NCBI GenBank assembly: GCA_942636505.2 | Contig: CALOGB020000221.1 | Span: 310,001-374,000, forward strand | Reading direction: 5' to 3' | Origin: an uncultured bacterium | GTDB taxonomy: Bacteria > Pseudomonadota > Alphaproteobacteria > Sphingomonadales > Sphingomonadaceae | Length of the DNA stretch: 64,000 nt | Shown: in pieces, positions 17,243 through 25,858 of the stretch | Layout: every line of letters begins with the position of its first letter | Position numbering within the stretch: position 1 is the first letter of the stretch | The notes under the pieces: generated by a model | Seen by the model: the letters and a program-made list of their open reading frames with translations, nothing else | The model's database searches: none | Told to the model about the DNA's origin: nothing | Made by a program: the position numbers and the translations under genes

Positions 17243-18028
17243 TCAGTTCGTCTTCGGTCCGATCGCGGTGCCGGTCTGAAGCGTCCAAGTTTCTGCACCT
17301 TCCATGCCCAGCGCAGTCAGGCGGCCCGATGCGTAGGCGCCGGTGTCGATTCCGATTCGGTGCCCGCGCCGTTCGATTTCGTCGGTCATGGTGTGGCCGT
17401 GGACGATCGTCTTTTCCAACGTCGAGCGATGATCGAGGAAGGGATCGCGAATCCACCGCAGGTCCGACGTTCGCTGCAGGTCGAGCGGCGTATCGGGACG
17501 TACGCCCGCATGGACAAATGCGTAATCGCCGATCACGATCATGTCCTCGAACTTGCGCAAGAACTCGCGGTGTTCGTCTGGAACGAGCGTTTCGAGCCGT
17601 TGCACCAGTTCTTCATAGTCGAGCCGCTCATATTCCGCGGCTTCCATGCCGTAGCTCAGCACGGTCTCGCGCCCGCCGATGCGGCAAAACAACCGGAGTG
17701 CCTTGGGTTCGCCGTCGAGCGCACCGAGAAAGATCTCCTCGTGATTGCCGAGCAGGAAGCGGACGTCGGGGCGGGCATGGGCAAGCCCGCGCAACCTATC
17801 GATCACTGCCGCCGAGGCAGGGCCCCGGTCGACGATATCGCCGAGGAATATCAAGGTCGTTTCCGCTGCACCGCGGTCGCGTTCGTCGGCTTCGATCAGC
17901 CCGATCAGTTCGTCGAGCAGGTCGGCACGGCCATGGATGTCGCCGACAGCATAAACGCGGCGACCGGGAGGAACCTGCGGTTGAGTCGGCTTGGCAACGT
18001 TACGGGGCTTGAAAAGCTTTGAAATCAT
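17243..18028 (-). CDS. Metallophosphoesterase, serine/threonine protein phosphatase-like
   Basis: A 261-residue protein with every calcineurin-like phosphoesterase motif in order: YAVGDIHGRADLL (about residue 26), LGDIVDRGPAS (about 62), LGNHEEIFL (about 92), FVHAGVRPDTPLDLQ (about 170) and IVHGHTMTDE (about 208). The metal-binding Asp, His and Asn residues are intact. The family includes bacterial PrpA/PrpB-type protein phosphatases and Ap4A hydrolases; the substrate cannot be decided here. The protein is cytoplasmic, with no signal peptide. Its start is followed upstream by about 200 bases of non-coding sequence before the divergent M48 gene. Confidence 0.88.
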   Translation of the reverse strand: MISKLFKPRNVAKPTQPQVPPGRRVYAVGDIHGRADLLDELIGLIEADERDRGAAETTLIFLGDIVDRGPASAAVIDRLRGLAHARPDVRFLLGNHEEIFLGALDGEPKALRLFCRIGGRETVLSYGMEAAEYERLDYEELVQRLETLVPDEHREFLRKFEDMIVIGDYAFVHAGVRPDTPLDLQRTSDLRWIRDPFLDHRSTLEKTIVHGHTMTDEIERRGHRIGIDTGAYASGRLTALGMEGAETWTLQTGTAIGPKTN

Positions 18029-18127
18029 GCTGCAATCGATGTGGGGAGGAAGATGTACGGGACCTGATCGAACGCGTCACTTGGTCGCGTGGGTACATGT
18101 GATCGCATAGGATGTTCGGACAGGCGT

Positions 18128-18173
18128 CGCAACGCATCGCCGTGTCAGGGCGCAACGCATCGCCGCGATAGGG
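18128..18173. repeat. Two 23-bp direct repeats
   Basis: The block CGCAACGCATCGCCG plus eight further bases ending in AGGG occurs twice in tandem (18128-18150 and 18151-18173), with two or three differences in the tail. It lies in the gap between the phosphatase and M48 genes and may be part of either promoter region. Confidence 0.6.
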
Positions 18174-18233
18174 CGCGCTAGGCTTGCGGTCGTGCAGCAT
18201 GACGCAGGGGCGCACGACGGCTATGGGAACGCC

Positions 18234-19253
18234 ATGTCGATGATTTCCCGCTTCGCGCCGTTCCTGATGCTCACGGCCGCCGCGCCCACGGCTTTGCCTG
18301 CCGCACCGATGCCCGTGGCGGATGCGGCACCAACGGCTGCGTTCTTCGACACGTTGCGCGCCGCCGATCTCCGGCTGGCGACGATCGCGTATCGGCTGAC
18401 CACCGCGAACGCCGCATTGTGCGACCGCCTCCAGCCGCAGATCGGCATGCCGATCCATGCGCTGACGCAATATGGCCCCGGCGCGCGCAAGGCCGCAGCG
18501 GCCACCTTCGGGTTCGAATCGACGATCGGTGTCGAGGCGGTCGTCGCTGGCGGTCCAGCTGACCGCGCGGGAGTTCGTCCCAACGATTCGATCGTCGCGA
18601 TCGACGATCGCCCGCAACCCGGCCTGCCGTCCGCCGATACGCCGGAAAGCGCGGCAGTGCGCGATGCTGCGGAAGCGGTCATCACCGAGGCGCCGGTCGG
18701 AAAGCCGTTGCGACTGACGGTGCTGCGCGACGGCAAGCGCGTGCCGATCACGATCACGCCGGTGACCGGTTGCCGGTCGCGATTCGAGATCCTGCTGGGC
18801 AGTGGCCTGGATGCCAGCGCGGACGGGGCGATCGTGCAACTCGGTGAGCGGTTCTTCGAAGGCTATACCGACGAGGAGATCGCCGTCGTCGTCGCGCACG
18901 AGCTCTCGCACAACATTCTGCGTCATCGTGCGCGGCTCGATGCGGCGAAGATCAATCGCGGTCTGCTGGCGGAACTCGGTCGCAACGGCCGCCTGATCCG
19001 CGAGACCGAGGACCAGGCGGATCTGCTCGGCATCTACCTGCTTGCGAACGCCGGTTACGACCCGATGTCGGCCCCGAAATTCTGGCGGAGCAAGGGCGGC
19101 GCGATAGACGGCGGGCTGTTCCGTAGTCGCACGCACGCCTCGTCCAAGGCGCGCGCCGAAGCGCTGGAAGCCGCCGCGCGCGACATCGCGGCGACCTCGA
19201 CCCGACCGATCATCCCGCCAGTCGTTGCGACTCGAAACGTGCCGTTGCGCTGA
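18234..19253 (+). CDS. Exported M48-type zinc metalloprotease with PDZ domain
   Basis: About 339 residues. The N-terminus (MSMISRFAPFLMLTAAAPTA) is a signal peptide. Residues about 85-185 form a PDZ domain (IGVEAVVAGGPADRAGVRPN, then the LRLTVLRDGKRVPITITPV strand). The peptidase part follows, with the zinc motif HELSHNILRH at about 221 and the third ligand in RETEDQADLLGIYLLANAGY. The PDZ domain before the catalytic site suggests recognition of exposed C-termini or misfolded envelope proteins. A GGGAA element precedes ATG 18234; an in-frame start at 18192 lacks one. Its 3' end overlaps the convergent wecC gene by 44 bases. Confidence 0.85.
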   Translation: MSMISRFAPFLMLTAAAPTALPAAPMPVADAAPTAAFFDTLRAADLRLATIAYRLTTANAALCDRLQPQIGMPIHALTQYGPGARKAAAATFGFESTIGVEAVVAGGPADRAGVRPNDSIVAIDDRPQPGLPSADTPESAAVRDAAEAVITEAPVGKPLRLTVLRDGKRVPITITPVTGCRSRFEILLGSGLDASADGAIVQLGERFFEGYTDEEIAVVVAHELSHNILRHRARLDAAKINRGLLAELGRNGRLIRETEDQADLLGIYLLANAGYDPMSAPKFWRSKGGAIDGGLFRSRTHASSKARAEALEAAARDIAATSTRPIIPPVVATRNVPLR

Positions 19254-20529
19254 CCGCGGGCAGCGACGCGCGCGGCTGGTCCGGCCAGATACCGCGCGTG
19301 TCGAGCACCGCCTTGTCGATGCGCTCCTCGAGCGGGATCGACTTGAACACGTCGTGGTCGACCAGCACGATCATGATCGAACACGTCTCGATCGCGGTAT
19401 CGACGTCGATTAGCGTCGCGCCGGTGTCCGCCAGCACGGCCGGCAGCGTCTGCGCGTAGGGCTCGACGATCCGCACGCGGTCGCCGAACTGGCGCGCGAC
19501 GGCTTCGGCGACCTTGAGGGCAGGGCTCTCGCGGAAGTCGTCGATGTTCGCCTTGAACGCTAGGCCGAGGCACGCGACCGTAGCGTCGGGCGACGCGTCG
19601 ACAAGTGCGGCGACCTGCGCGATGACGTGGTCGGTCTTGCCGTCATTGACCTCGCGCGCGGTCCGGATCAGTGGGGTCTGGTCGGGGGCGGCGTGCACCA
19701 GGAACCAAGGGTCGACCGCGATGCAATGGCCTCCGACGCCAGGGCCGGGTTGCAGGATGTTGACGCGCGGGTGACGGTTGGCGAGGCGGATCACCTCCCA
19801 CACGTCGACGCCCATCGTGTCGGCGATCAATGACAACTCGTTGGCGAACGCGATGTTGACGTCGCGGAACGCATTCTCGGTGAGCTTCGTCATTTCGGCG
19901 GCCCGCGCAGTCGTGGTCACGCAGGCGCCGCGGACGAATCGACGGTAGAAAGTGAGGGCCTTACGCGCACACCGCGGCGTGATCCCGCCGATGACCCGGT
20001 CGTTGTCGATCAGCTCGACCAGGATGCGGCCGGGCAACACGCGCTCCGGGCAATAGGCGATCGCGATATCCGCCTGGTCGCCGGTCTTGCCCGGTACGCG
20101 CAGATCGGGGCGCAGGCTCGCGAGCAGGTCGCGGACCTTCTCGGTCGTCCCGACCGGCGAGGTCGATTCGAGGATGATCGTATCGCCTGCCTTCAGCACG
20201 CTCGCGATCGTCGTCGCGGCGTCGAGGACATAGCGGATATTGGGTGCGTGATCGGCGTCGAACGGAGTCGGTACCGCGATCACGAAGACGTCGGCAGGCT
20301 CGATCGCAGTCGAGGCGCGCAACGTGCCACGCGCGACCACACCCGAGACGAGGCCGTCGAGATCGACCTCCTCGATATGCACGCGACCGGAATTGACCGT
20401 CTCCACGACCGATGCGGTCACGTCGACGCCAAGCACCTGCGCTCCCGTCCGCGCGATGATCGCCGCGGTGGGAAGGCCGATATAGCCGAGCCCGAGGACG
20501 ACGACGTTGAGGTTAGAGTCCGACAGCAT
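19210..20529 (-). CDS. wecC: UDP-N-acetyl-D-mannosamine dehydrogenase
   Basis: A 439-residue member of the UDP-glucose/ManNAc dehydrogenase family. The NAD-binding motif LGLGYIGLPTAA begins at about residue 11. Further landmarks are the central IAYCPERVLPGR, the catalytic-Cys region GPGVGGHCIAVDPWF, LTENAFRDVNIAFANELSL and CLGLAFKANIDDFRESPA. It oxidises UDP-ManNAc to UDP-ManNAcA with NAD. ATG 20529 is chosen because the Rossmann strand begins right after it; it overlaps the wecB stop by 17 bases, so the pair is translationally linked. Together WecB and WecC supply ManNAcA for a capsule, exopolysaccharide or O-antigen. The specific acid sugar is inferred from the wecB neighbour. Confidence 0.9.
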   Translation of the reverse strand: MLSDSNLNVVVLGLGYIGLPTAAIIARTGAQVLGVDVTASVVETVNSGRVHIEEVDLDGLVSGVVARGTLRASTAIEPADVFVIAVPTPFDADHAPNIRYVLDAATTIASVLKAGDTIILESTSPVGTTEKVRDLLASLRPDLRVPGKTGDQADIAIAYCPERVLPGRILVELIDNDRVIGGITPRCARKALTFYRRFVRGACVTTTARAAEMTKLTENAFRDVNIAFANELSLIADTMGVDVWEVIRLANRHPRVNILQPGPGVGGHCIAVDPWFLVHAAPDQTPLIRTAREVNDGKTDHVIAQVAALVDASPDATVACLGLAFKANIDDFRESPALKVAEAVARQFGDRVRIVEPYAQTLPAVLADTGATLIDVDTAIETCSIMIVLVDHDVFKSIPLEERIDKAVLDTRGIWPDQPRASLPAVSATARFESQRLAG

Positions 20530-21637
20530 GCGCAACGACCTTTGCGATTTTGGCGGCGGCATGGCCATCCCCGAACGGGTTATGGGCGCGGGCCATCGCG
20601 GAGTAGCGCGACGTGTCGTCGAGCAGGGTGAAGATTTCGGAAACGATGCGGTCCTCGTCGGTGCCGATCAGCCTGGCGGTGCCGGCCGCGACGCCCTCAG
20701 GTCGTTCGGTGGTCTCGCGCATAACCAGGACCGGCTTGCCGAGCGCAGGTGCCTCCTCCTGCACGCCGCCCGAATCGGTCAGGACGATGTCCGCCATGCC
20801 GAGCGCGCGGACGAAGTGCGGGTAATCGAGCGGCTCGATCCGCGCGACGTTGGCGCGAGTACCAAGGATGTCGTCCATTACCGATACGACGTTCGGGTTC
20901 GGGTGCACCGGGAACAGCACCGCGACGTCGTCGCGCTCCGCGATCCGGCCGATTGCCCGCGCGATCGCGGCCATGCCGTCGCCGAAATTTTCACGGCGAT
21001 GCGTCGTGACGAGGATGATCCGCTTGCCGGCAAAGCGTACGGCGATCGCGTCGAGCCCGGCAGCGAGCGACGGGTTAGCCGCGACGCGGTCCGCGGTCCA
21101 GTGCAAAGCGTCGATCACCGTGTTGCCGGTGACGTGGATCATGTCCTCGGCGATCGTCTCACGCCGCAGTGCCTCCGCGGCGGTGTCGGTCGGCGCGAAA
21201 TGCAACGTGGCGATCGGCGCGACGATGCGACGGTTCACCTCCTCGGGCCAAGGATGGTAGATGTCGCCCGACCGCAGCCCCGCCTCGACATGCGCGACCG
21301 GGACCTTGCGGTAATAGGCGGCAAGCGCCCCCGTCATCGCGGTCGCGGTGTCGCCCTGCACGATGACGAGGTCGGGCTGCTCTGCATCGATGACGTCGCC
21401 GAGCCCGACCAGCAGCCGCGCGGTGAGGCGGTCGAGCGTCTGTCCCGGTTCCATCAGGTCGAGATCGATATCCGGCACGAGGTCGGCGATTGCGAGCACC
21501 TGATCGAGCAGCCCGCGGTGCTGTGCGGTGACGCAGGTGCGGACGGTCAGGCCGGGGATCGCAGCCAGAGCCCGGATCACCGGGAAGAGTTTGATCGCTT
21601 CGGGACGCGTGCCGAAGATGACGAGAACTTTGGGCAT
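20513..21637 (-). CDS. wecB: UDP-N-acetylglucosamine 2-epimerase (non-hydrolysing)
   Basis: A 374-residue enzyme of the usual length, starting MPKVLVIFGTRPEAIKLFPV. Conserved blocks are VTAQHRGLLDQVL, VIVQGDTATAMTGALAAYY, VAHVEAGLRSGD, HPWPEEVNRRI, HVTGNTVIDAL, VTTHRRENFG, PVHPNPNV, LTDSGGVQEEAPALGKPVL and RETTERPEG. It converts UDP-GlcNAc to UDP-ManNAc in the cytoplasm. It is the first gene of the wecB-wecC pair and is divergent from galU, with about 110 bases between starts, fitting a shared role in surface polysaccharide synthesis. Confidence 0.96.
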   Translation of the reverse strand: MPKVLVIFGTRPEAIKLFPVIRALAAIPGLTVRTCVTAQHRGLLDQVLAIADLVPDIDLDLMEPGQTLDRLTARLLVGLGDVIDAEQPDLVIVQGDTATAMTGALAAYYRKVPVAHVEAGLRSGDIYHPWPEEVNRRIVAPIATLHFAPTDTAAEALRRETIAEDMIHVTGNTVIDALHWTADRVAANPSLAAGLDAIAVRFAGKRIILVTTHRRENFGDGMAAIARAIGRIAERDDVAVLFPVHPNPNVVSVMDDILGTRANVARIEPLDYPHFVRALGMADIVLTDSGGVQEEAPALGKPVLVMRETTERPEGVAAGTARLIGTDEDRIVSEIFTLLDDTSRYSAMARAHNPFGDGHAAAKIAKVVAHAVGL

Positions 21638-21746
21638 GATGCAGTCCCTAGATCAACGTCTTTAACGACGCGCTAATTCAATGCGACAATTTGCGCGCAG
21701 GCGTAACGATCGGTAGACGGTCCCGCGAGATCAAAGGGAGCATCGA

Positions 21747-22619
21747 ATGACCATAAAGCCGCTGCGCAAGGCCGTGTTTCCGGTCGCAGGACTGGGTACG
21801 CGCTTCCTTCCGGCCACCAAGGCCATGCCGAAGGAAATGCTGACCGTCGTCGACAAGCCGCTGATCCAGTACGCCGTCGAGGAGGCGCTCGAGGCAGGGA
21901 TCGAGCAGATCATCTTCGTGACCGGGCGCGGCAAAAGCGCGCTCGAGGATCATTTCGACATCTCGTACGAGCTCGAGGATACGATGCGGTCGCGCGGCAA
22001 GTCGCTGGACGCGATCAGCAATATCCGGATGAAGCCCGGTTCGCCGGTCTATGTCCGCCAGCAGGAGCCGCTCGGCCTGGGCCATGCGGTCTGGTGCGCG
22101 CGAGAGATCGTCGGCGACGAACCGTTCGCCGTCCTGCTCCCCGACGAGTTGATGGTCGGCAAGCCCGGCTTCATGAAGCAGATGGTCGAGGCATATAACC
22201 AAGTTGGCGGCAACGTGATCGGTGCGCTCGAAGTGCCCGATTCGGAAACCGACAAATACGGCATCATCTCGCCGGGCGCGATCGATGGGCGACTCACGGA
22301 AGTGACCGCACTCGTCGAAAAACCCAAGCGCGGCACCGCACCGTCCAATTTGATGATCCCGGGGCGTTACATCCTGCAGCCCGAGGTGATGCGGATACTG
22401 GAGACGCAGGAAAAGGGCGCGGGCGACGAGATCCAGCTGACCGATGCTATGGCGCAGTTGATCGGCAACCAGCCGTTCCACGGCTTCACCTTCGACGGCC
22501 AGCGTTATGACTGCGGCGACAAGGCTGGCTACATCCAGGCCAATTTGGCGATCGCACTGGCCCGCGACGACATCGGGCCCGGCATCCGCGACTTCGCAAC
22601 GAAGCTGCTGGCGAGCTGA
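21747..22619 (+). CDS. galU: UTP-glucose-1-phosphate uridylyltransferase
   Basis: A 290-residue nucleotidyltransferase. The N-terminal signature AGLGTRFLPATKAMPKEML is clear, followed by DKPLIQYAVEEALEAG, VTGRGKSALEDHFD, LGHAVWCAREIVG and LLPDELM, and the C-terminal DCGDKAGYIQANLAIAL. It makes UDP-glucose, the precursor of exopolysaccharide, LPS core and osmoregulated glucans. An AAAGGGAG element precedes the ATG. It is divergent from wecB, and a polyprenyl-phosphate sugar transferase gene converges on it. Confidence 0.97.
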   Translation: MTIKPLRKAVFPVAGLGTRFLPATKAMPKEMLTVVDKPLIQYAVEEALEAGIEQIIFVTGRGKSALEDHFDISYELEDTMRSRGKSLDAISNIRMKPGSPVYVRQQEPLGLGHAVWCAREIVGDEPFAVLLPDELMVGKPGFMKQMVEAYNQVGGNVIGALEVPDSETDKYGIISPGAIDGRLTEVTALVEKPKRGTAPSNLMIPGRYILQPEVMRILETQEKGAGDEIQLTDAMAQLIGNQPFHGFTFDGQRYDCGDKAGYIQANLAIALARDDIGPGIRDFATKLLAS

Positions 22620-22627
22620 GCTAGCAA

Positions 22628-22675
22628 CCCGCTCGCCGGCCCGCTCGCCGGCCCGCTTACCGGCCCGCTCACCGG
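22628..22675. repeat. Four tandem copies of a 12-bp unit after galU
   Basis: Units CCCGCTCGCCGG, CCCGCTCGCCGG, CCCGCTTACCGG and CCCGCTCACCGG run head to tail in the galU/sugar transferase gap. They are followed by a 9-bp inverted repeat (22671-22696, ACCGGAACG / CGTTCCGGT) that overlaps the sugar transferase stop and may serve as a hairpin between the convergent genes. Confidence 0.85.
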
Positions 22676-22679
22676 AACG

Positions 22680-24086
22680 TCAGAAGGCGTTCCGGTGTAG
22701 CAGGACGCGGAAGGTCAGGAGGATGATCTTGATGTCGCGCCAGATCGACCAATGCTCGAGATACTCCAGATCCGCCTGGAGCCGGTTGCGCAGATCGTCC
22801 TCGTAAAGCGTCGCACCGCGATAGCCGCGTACCTGCGCTAGGCCCGTCAAACCAGGCTTGGCGGCATGACGATGCCAGTATCGCTGGTCGACTTCCCAGA
22901 ATAATTTGTCCGCCGCGCGCGAGCCAAGTGCGTGCGGGCGCGGGCCGACGATGCTCATGTCGCCCTTCAGGACGTTCAGCAGCTGCGGCAGTTCGTCGAT
23001 GCTGGTACTGCGGATGATCTTGCCGACGCGCGTGATCCGATCGTCGTCGCGCGACGTCGAGCGCGCACCTGCGCCGTCGCTGTGGTCAACGCGCATGCTG
23101 CGGAACTTCATCAGGCGGAACATCTGGTTGCTGCGACCGATCCGGATCTGGCTGAAGAAGATCGGCCCGCGCGAATCGACCTTCACCGACAGCGCGATCA
23201 GGATCCAGATCGGCATCAGCGTCACCAGCGCGCAGCTCGCGAGTATCACGTCGAAGCTGCGCTTCACGAAGCGATCGAACAGGACCAACGGACCGTTGGC
23301 GATGATGACCGTCGGCGTGTCGCCGTGCGCGCTGATGCCGAGCGGCGCGAGCACGTTCAGCTCGGGCATGAAGATCTCGCTCTGGATGTTCGCGCCCTTC
23401 AAAGCCTGCGCCCAGGCGATCCGACGCTCCGGGCTGCACGCGACGATCACCCGGTCCGCGCCCGACAGCGATTGCGCGAGGCGGTCGTACATCACGGGAT
23501 CGTGGTGATCGGGATCGAAATAGGAGTCCGCGGCGATAACGACCGAGAAGTCCCCGCGCGGGATCGGCTGACCGGAATCGTACAGCAGGACGATGCTGAA
23601 CGGATTCCCGCCGATGATCGCAGGCATGTGCCGGACGAACAGGAACCGTCCTAATGCCAAGGAAACAATGGCAAATGCCGAACCCATCGCGACGACAAGA
23701 CGCGGGAAGGTATCGCTGGCCTTCAGACAGAACGCGATGAAGATGACTGCGGAGATCGCGAGCGCATAGGCCTGCAATCCGCGCGCTATCGAGCGGAAGG
23801 GGTCGCGAAGATTTGCGGCTGCATAGCTGTCGTTATTTAGCGTCGTAATAACGAAGACCGGGATCAACATCGCCAGGATTACGATCCAGGCTGTGTCGTT
23901 CGTGAATACCCCACGCAGACCAGCCGCCGCCAGATAACTCGCAATAATGCAGCCGGTATCTACCGTCAGCATGCCAAGGATCAGGCGAACGCGTAGCGAG
24001 GACGCGCTCGGGCGCCAGGTCCGGGCAGGCTTCTTGCCGCGCGATGGCGCCATAGCACGGCTCAGAACGCCGCTCTCTACATTCAT
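22680..24086 (-). CDS. Polyprenyl-phosphate sugar-1-phosphate transferase (initiating exopolysaccharide glycosyltransferase)
   Basis: A protein of about 468 residues from ATG 24086 (a TTG-initiated form would start at 24176). Four transmembrane helices and a soluble nucleotide-binding-like region (LLYDSGQPIPRGDFSVVIAA) are followed by a further membrane helix (VKRSFDVILASCALVTLMPI) and the bacterial sugar transferase domain: FFSQIRIGRSNQMF, LMKFRSMRVD, TRVGKIIRSTSIDELPQLLN, GDMSIVGPRPHA, KPGLTGLAQVRGYRG. It resembles WcaJ and the sphingan enzymes SpsB/GelB, which move glucose-1-P from UDP-glucose to undecaprenyl phosphate. The upstream galU and wecBC supply nucleotide sugars. The exact sugar is inferred. 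Confidence 0.9.
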   Translation of the reverse strand: MNVESGVLSRAMAPSRGKKPARTWRPSASSLRVRLILGMLTVDTGCIIASYLAAAGLRGVFTNDTAWIVILAMLIPVFVITTLNNDSYAAANLRDPFRSIARGLQAYALAISAVIFIAFCLKASDTFPRLVVAMGSAFAIVSLALGRFLFVRHMPAIIGGNPFSIVLLYDSGQPIPRGDFSVVIAADSYFDPDHHDPVMYDRLAQSLSGADRVIVACSPERRIAWAQALKGANIQSEIFMPELNVLAPLGISAHGDTPTVIIANGPLVLFDRFVKRSFDVILASCALVTLMPIWILIALSVKVDSRGPIFFSQIRIGRSNQMFRLMKFRSMRVDHSDGAGARSTSRDDDRITRVGKIIRSTSIDELPQLLNVLKGDMSIVGPRPHALGSRAADKLFWEVDQRYWHRHAAKPGLTGLAQVRGYRGATLYEDDLRNRLQADLEYLEHWSIWRDIKIILLTFRVLLHRNAF

Positions 24087-24234
24087 GAACTTGTCGGACG
24101 CACGCGCAGTCCCCCCTGCGCAAAGCGATACCGCGAAATGCCGCAATGCAAAAGAACTACTGTTCGCCGGGCACAAACCTTTAGTTGTTATTTTTCCAAT
24201 TTGGTCAGCGTCGAAAACCAGAACTGCTACTAAC

Positions 24235-25002
24235 TCACCGCGAAGGCCCGCTTTTGCCGCACGCCGTACACCCCGGATCCTTGGGCAGGCGAATCGTACG
24301 AAAGCGTAGCGCGAGCAGGTCGATCAGCAGCAATTTGCCGGCAGGATCGTCGCCGAACGGCGCGATCGCCCGGAGTACCTCGAGCGCAGCCAGGCTGCCG
24401 ATCACGCCGGTGACCGGGCCCAGCACGCCGTCCTCTGCGCAACTGGTCTCGGCGCGCTCCGGGTCTTCACCGACGAAACAGCGGTAACACGGCTTGTCAG
24501 CTTCCCAGCCGCGATAGGTGGCGAGCTGTCCCTCGAACTGGCCTACTGCGGCCGAGACGAGCGGAATCTTCATGGCATGCGCGGCATCGGCGACACAGAA
24601 GCGCGTCGCGAAATTGTCGCAGCCGTCGAGCACGACATCGGCGCCCGCGAGCAGGTCCGCCACGTTCGAAACGTCGATGCGCACGCAGTGCGTCTCGACT
24701 GTGACGTGCGGGTTGATCCGCTGCACGGCGGCGGCGGCGGCGTTGACCTTGGCGATACCGGTATCCGCAGTGGTGAAGATCGTCTGGCGCTGAAGATTGG
24801 AGGGTTCGACGCTGTCGTCGTCGATCAGGACCAGCCGACCGACGCCGGCGGCCCCCAGATACTGGATCGCAGGCGAGCCGATGCCGCCTGCACCGACGAT
24901 CGCGACGGTCGCCGCCTTCAACCGCGCCTGTCCCGTGCCGCCGAATTCCTTGAGGACGATATGCCGTGCATACCGGGAGAGTTCGTCGTCTGAGAGAGTC
25001 AT
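24235..25002 (-). CDS. moeB: HesA/MoeB/ThiF-family adenylyltransferase
   Basis: A 255-residue E1-like enzyme. The ATP site is IVGAGGIGSPAIQYLGAAGV (about residues 34-53). The DDDSVEPSNLQRQTIF block, the catalytic Asp in LDGCDNFATRF, and two zinc Cys pairs (CYRC and CTAC) are present. It adenylates the C-terminal glycine of a ubiquitin-like sulfur carrier (MoaD or ThiS) for molybdopterin or thiamine synthesis. No MoaD or ThiS gene is in the window, so the MoeB name rests on family similarity; ThiF is the alternative. Its ATG overlaps the previous stop (ATGA). It is the last gene of the coaBC-dut run. Confidence 0.85.
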   Translation of the reverse strand: MTLSDDELSRYARHIVLKEFGGTGQARLKAATVAIVGAGGIGSPAIQYLGAAGVGRLVLIDDDSVEPSNLQRQTIFTTADTGIAKVNAAAAAVQRINPHVTVETHCVRIDVSNVADLLAGADVVLDGCDNFATRFCVADAAHAMKIPLVSAAVGQFEGQLATYRGWEADKPCYRCFVGEDPERAETSCAEDGVLGPVTGVIGSLAALEVLRAIAPFGDDPAGKLLLIDLLALRFRTIRLPKDPGCTACGKSGPSR

Positions 25003-25424
25003 GCGCCCCAGGTAAACGTGAGGCTGGTGCGGTACCAGATGTCCGCGTCCTCACCCGCAACGTCGATCGAGTCGCGCGCGCCCAGGATCACGCCGGCGGC
25101 ATATTGCTCGACCGTCGGACAGTCGATCGCGCGCGGCGTCACCCGGCGGACGCGACCGTCGGGGGCAACGAGCACGGCAAGGTCGACGGTTAGGGCCCAA
25201 CCCTGAGACGTGCGCACGACACGCGCGCAGCGACCGGCGACGACTTCGCCGTGCACATAGGCGGAAGTGTTGGCGAGCGTCGTCGCCTGCCCGCGCATGC
25301 GCAGGACCGGCAGCGTGCTCCAGTCCTGTGGCGGCAGCGGACTTGCCACCGGCGGCGTCGGTGCGGCGGGAACCGGAAGCGGCGGCGCAGCGGTCTGGAG
25401 CAGGAGGAGAAGAGCGGCGATCAT
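24999..25424 (-). CDS. Exported protein of unknown function
   Basis: A 141-residue protein with a hydrophobic N-terminus (MIAALLLLLQTAAPPLPVPA) that acts as a signal peptide or anchor, then a Pro-rich linker and a beta-rich region with two cysteines (GRCARVV and AIDCPTVE). The segment LTVDLAVLVAPDGRVRRV and the overall layout recall TonB C-terminal-like domains, but this is not firm. It is joined by ATGA overlaps to dut before it and moeB after it, so it is probably co-translated with them. Confidence 0.75.
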   Translation of the reverse strand: MIAALLLLLQTAAPPLPVPAAPTPPVASPLPPQDWSTLPVLRMRGQATTLANTSAYVHGEVVAGRCARVVRTSQGWALTVDLAVLVAPDGRVRRVTPRAIDCPTVEQYAAGVILGARDSIDVAGEDADIWYRTSLTFTWGA

Positions 25425-25858
25425 CGGCCGGTCGATCCGAAGCCGCCTGCGCCGCGGGAGGTGTCGTCGAGCGTGGCGACTTCTTCCAGCGATGCGCGAA
25501 GGACGACCGCGGGAACAAGCTGTGCGATGCGGTCGCCGCGCGCGATCGCGAACGCTTCACTGCCGAGATTGGCGAGGATCACCTTCACTTCGCCGCGATA
25601 GTCGCTGTCGATCGTGCCGGGCGTGTTGAGGCAGGTGACGCCGTATTTGAACGCGAGGCCGGAGCGGGGACGGACCTGGACCTCGTGACCTGCGGGAATG
25701 GCGATAGCAAAGCCGGTCGCGACGGCGGCGCGTGCGCCGGGGGCGAGCGTCAGCGCTTCGGCGGAAACGACGTCCATTCCAGCGGCACCCTCGGTCGCAT
25801 AGGCGGGCAACGGCAGGCCCTCGCCGTGCGGCAGGCGCTTCAGTTCGATACGGATCAT
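25421..25858 (-). CDS. dut: dUTP diphosphatase
   Basis: A 145-residue trimeric dUTPase with all five motifs: AGMDVVSAE (1), PRSGLAFKYGV (2), NTPGTIDSDYRGE with the catalytic Asp (3), RIAQLVP (4) and the C-terminal RGAGGFGSTGR (5). It hydrolyses dUTP to dUMP, keeping uracil out of DNA and feeding dTMP synthesis. It overlaps coaBC upstream and the hypothetical gene downstream by ATGA. The coaBC-dut pairing is widespread in proteobacteria. Confidence 0.97.
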   Translation of the reverse strand: MIRIELKRLPHGEGLPLPAYATEGAAGMDVVSAEALTLAPGARAAVATGFAIAIPAGHEVQVRPRSGLAFKYGVTCLNTPGTIDSDYRGEVKVILANLGSEAFAIARGDRIAQLVPAVVLRASLEEVATLDDTSRGAGGFGSTGR

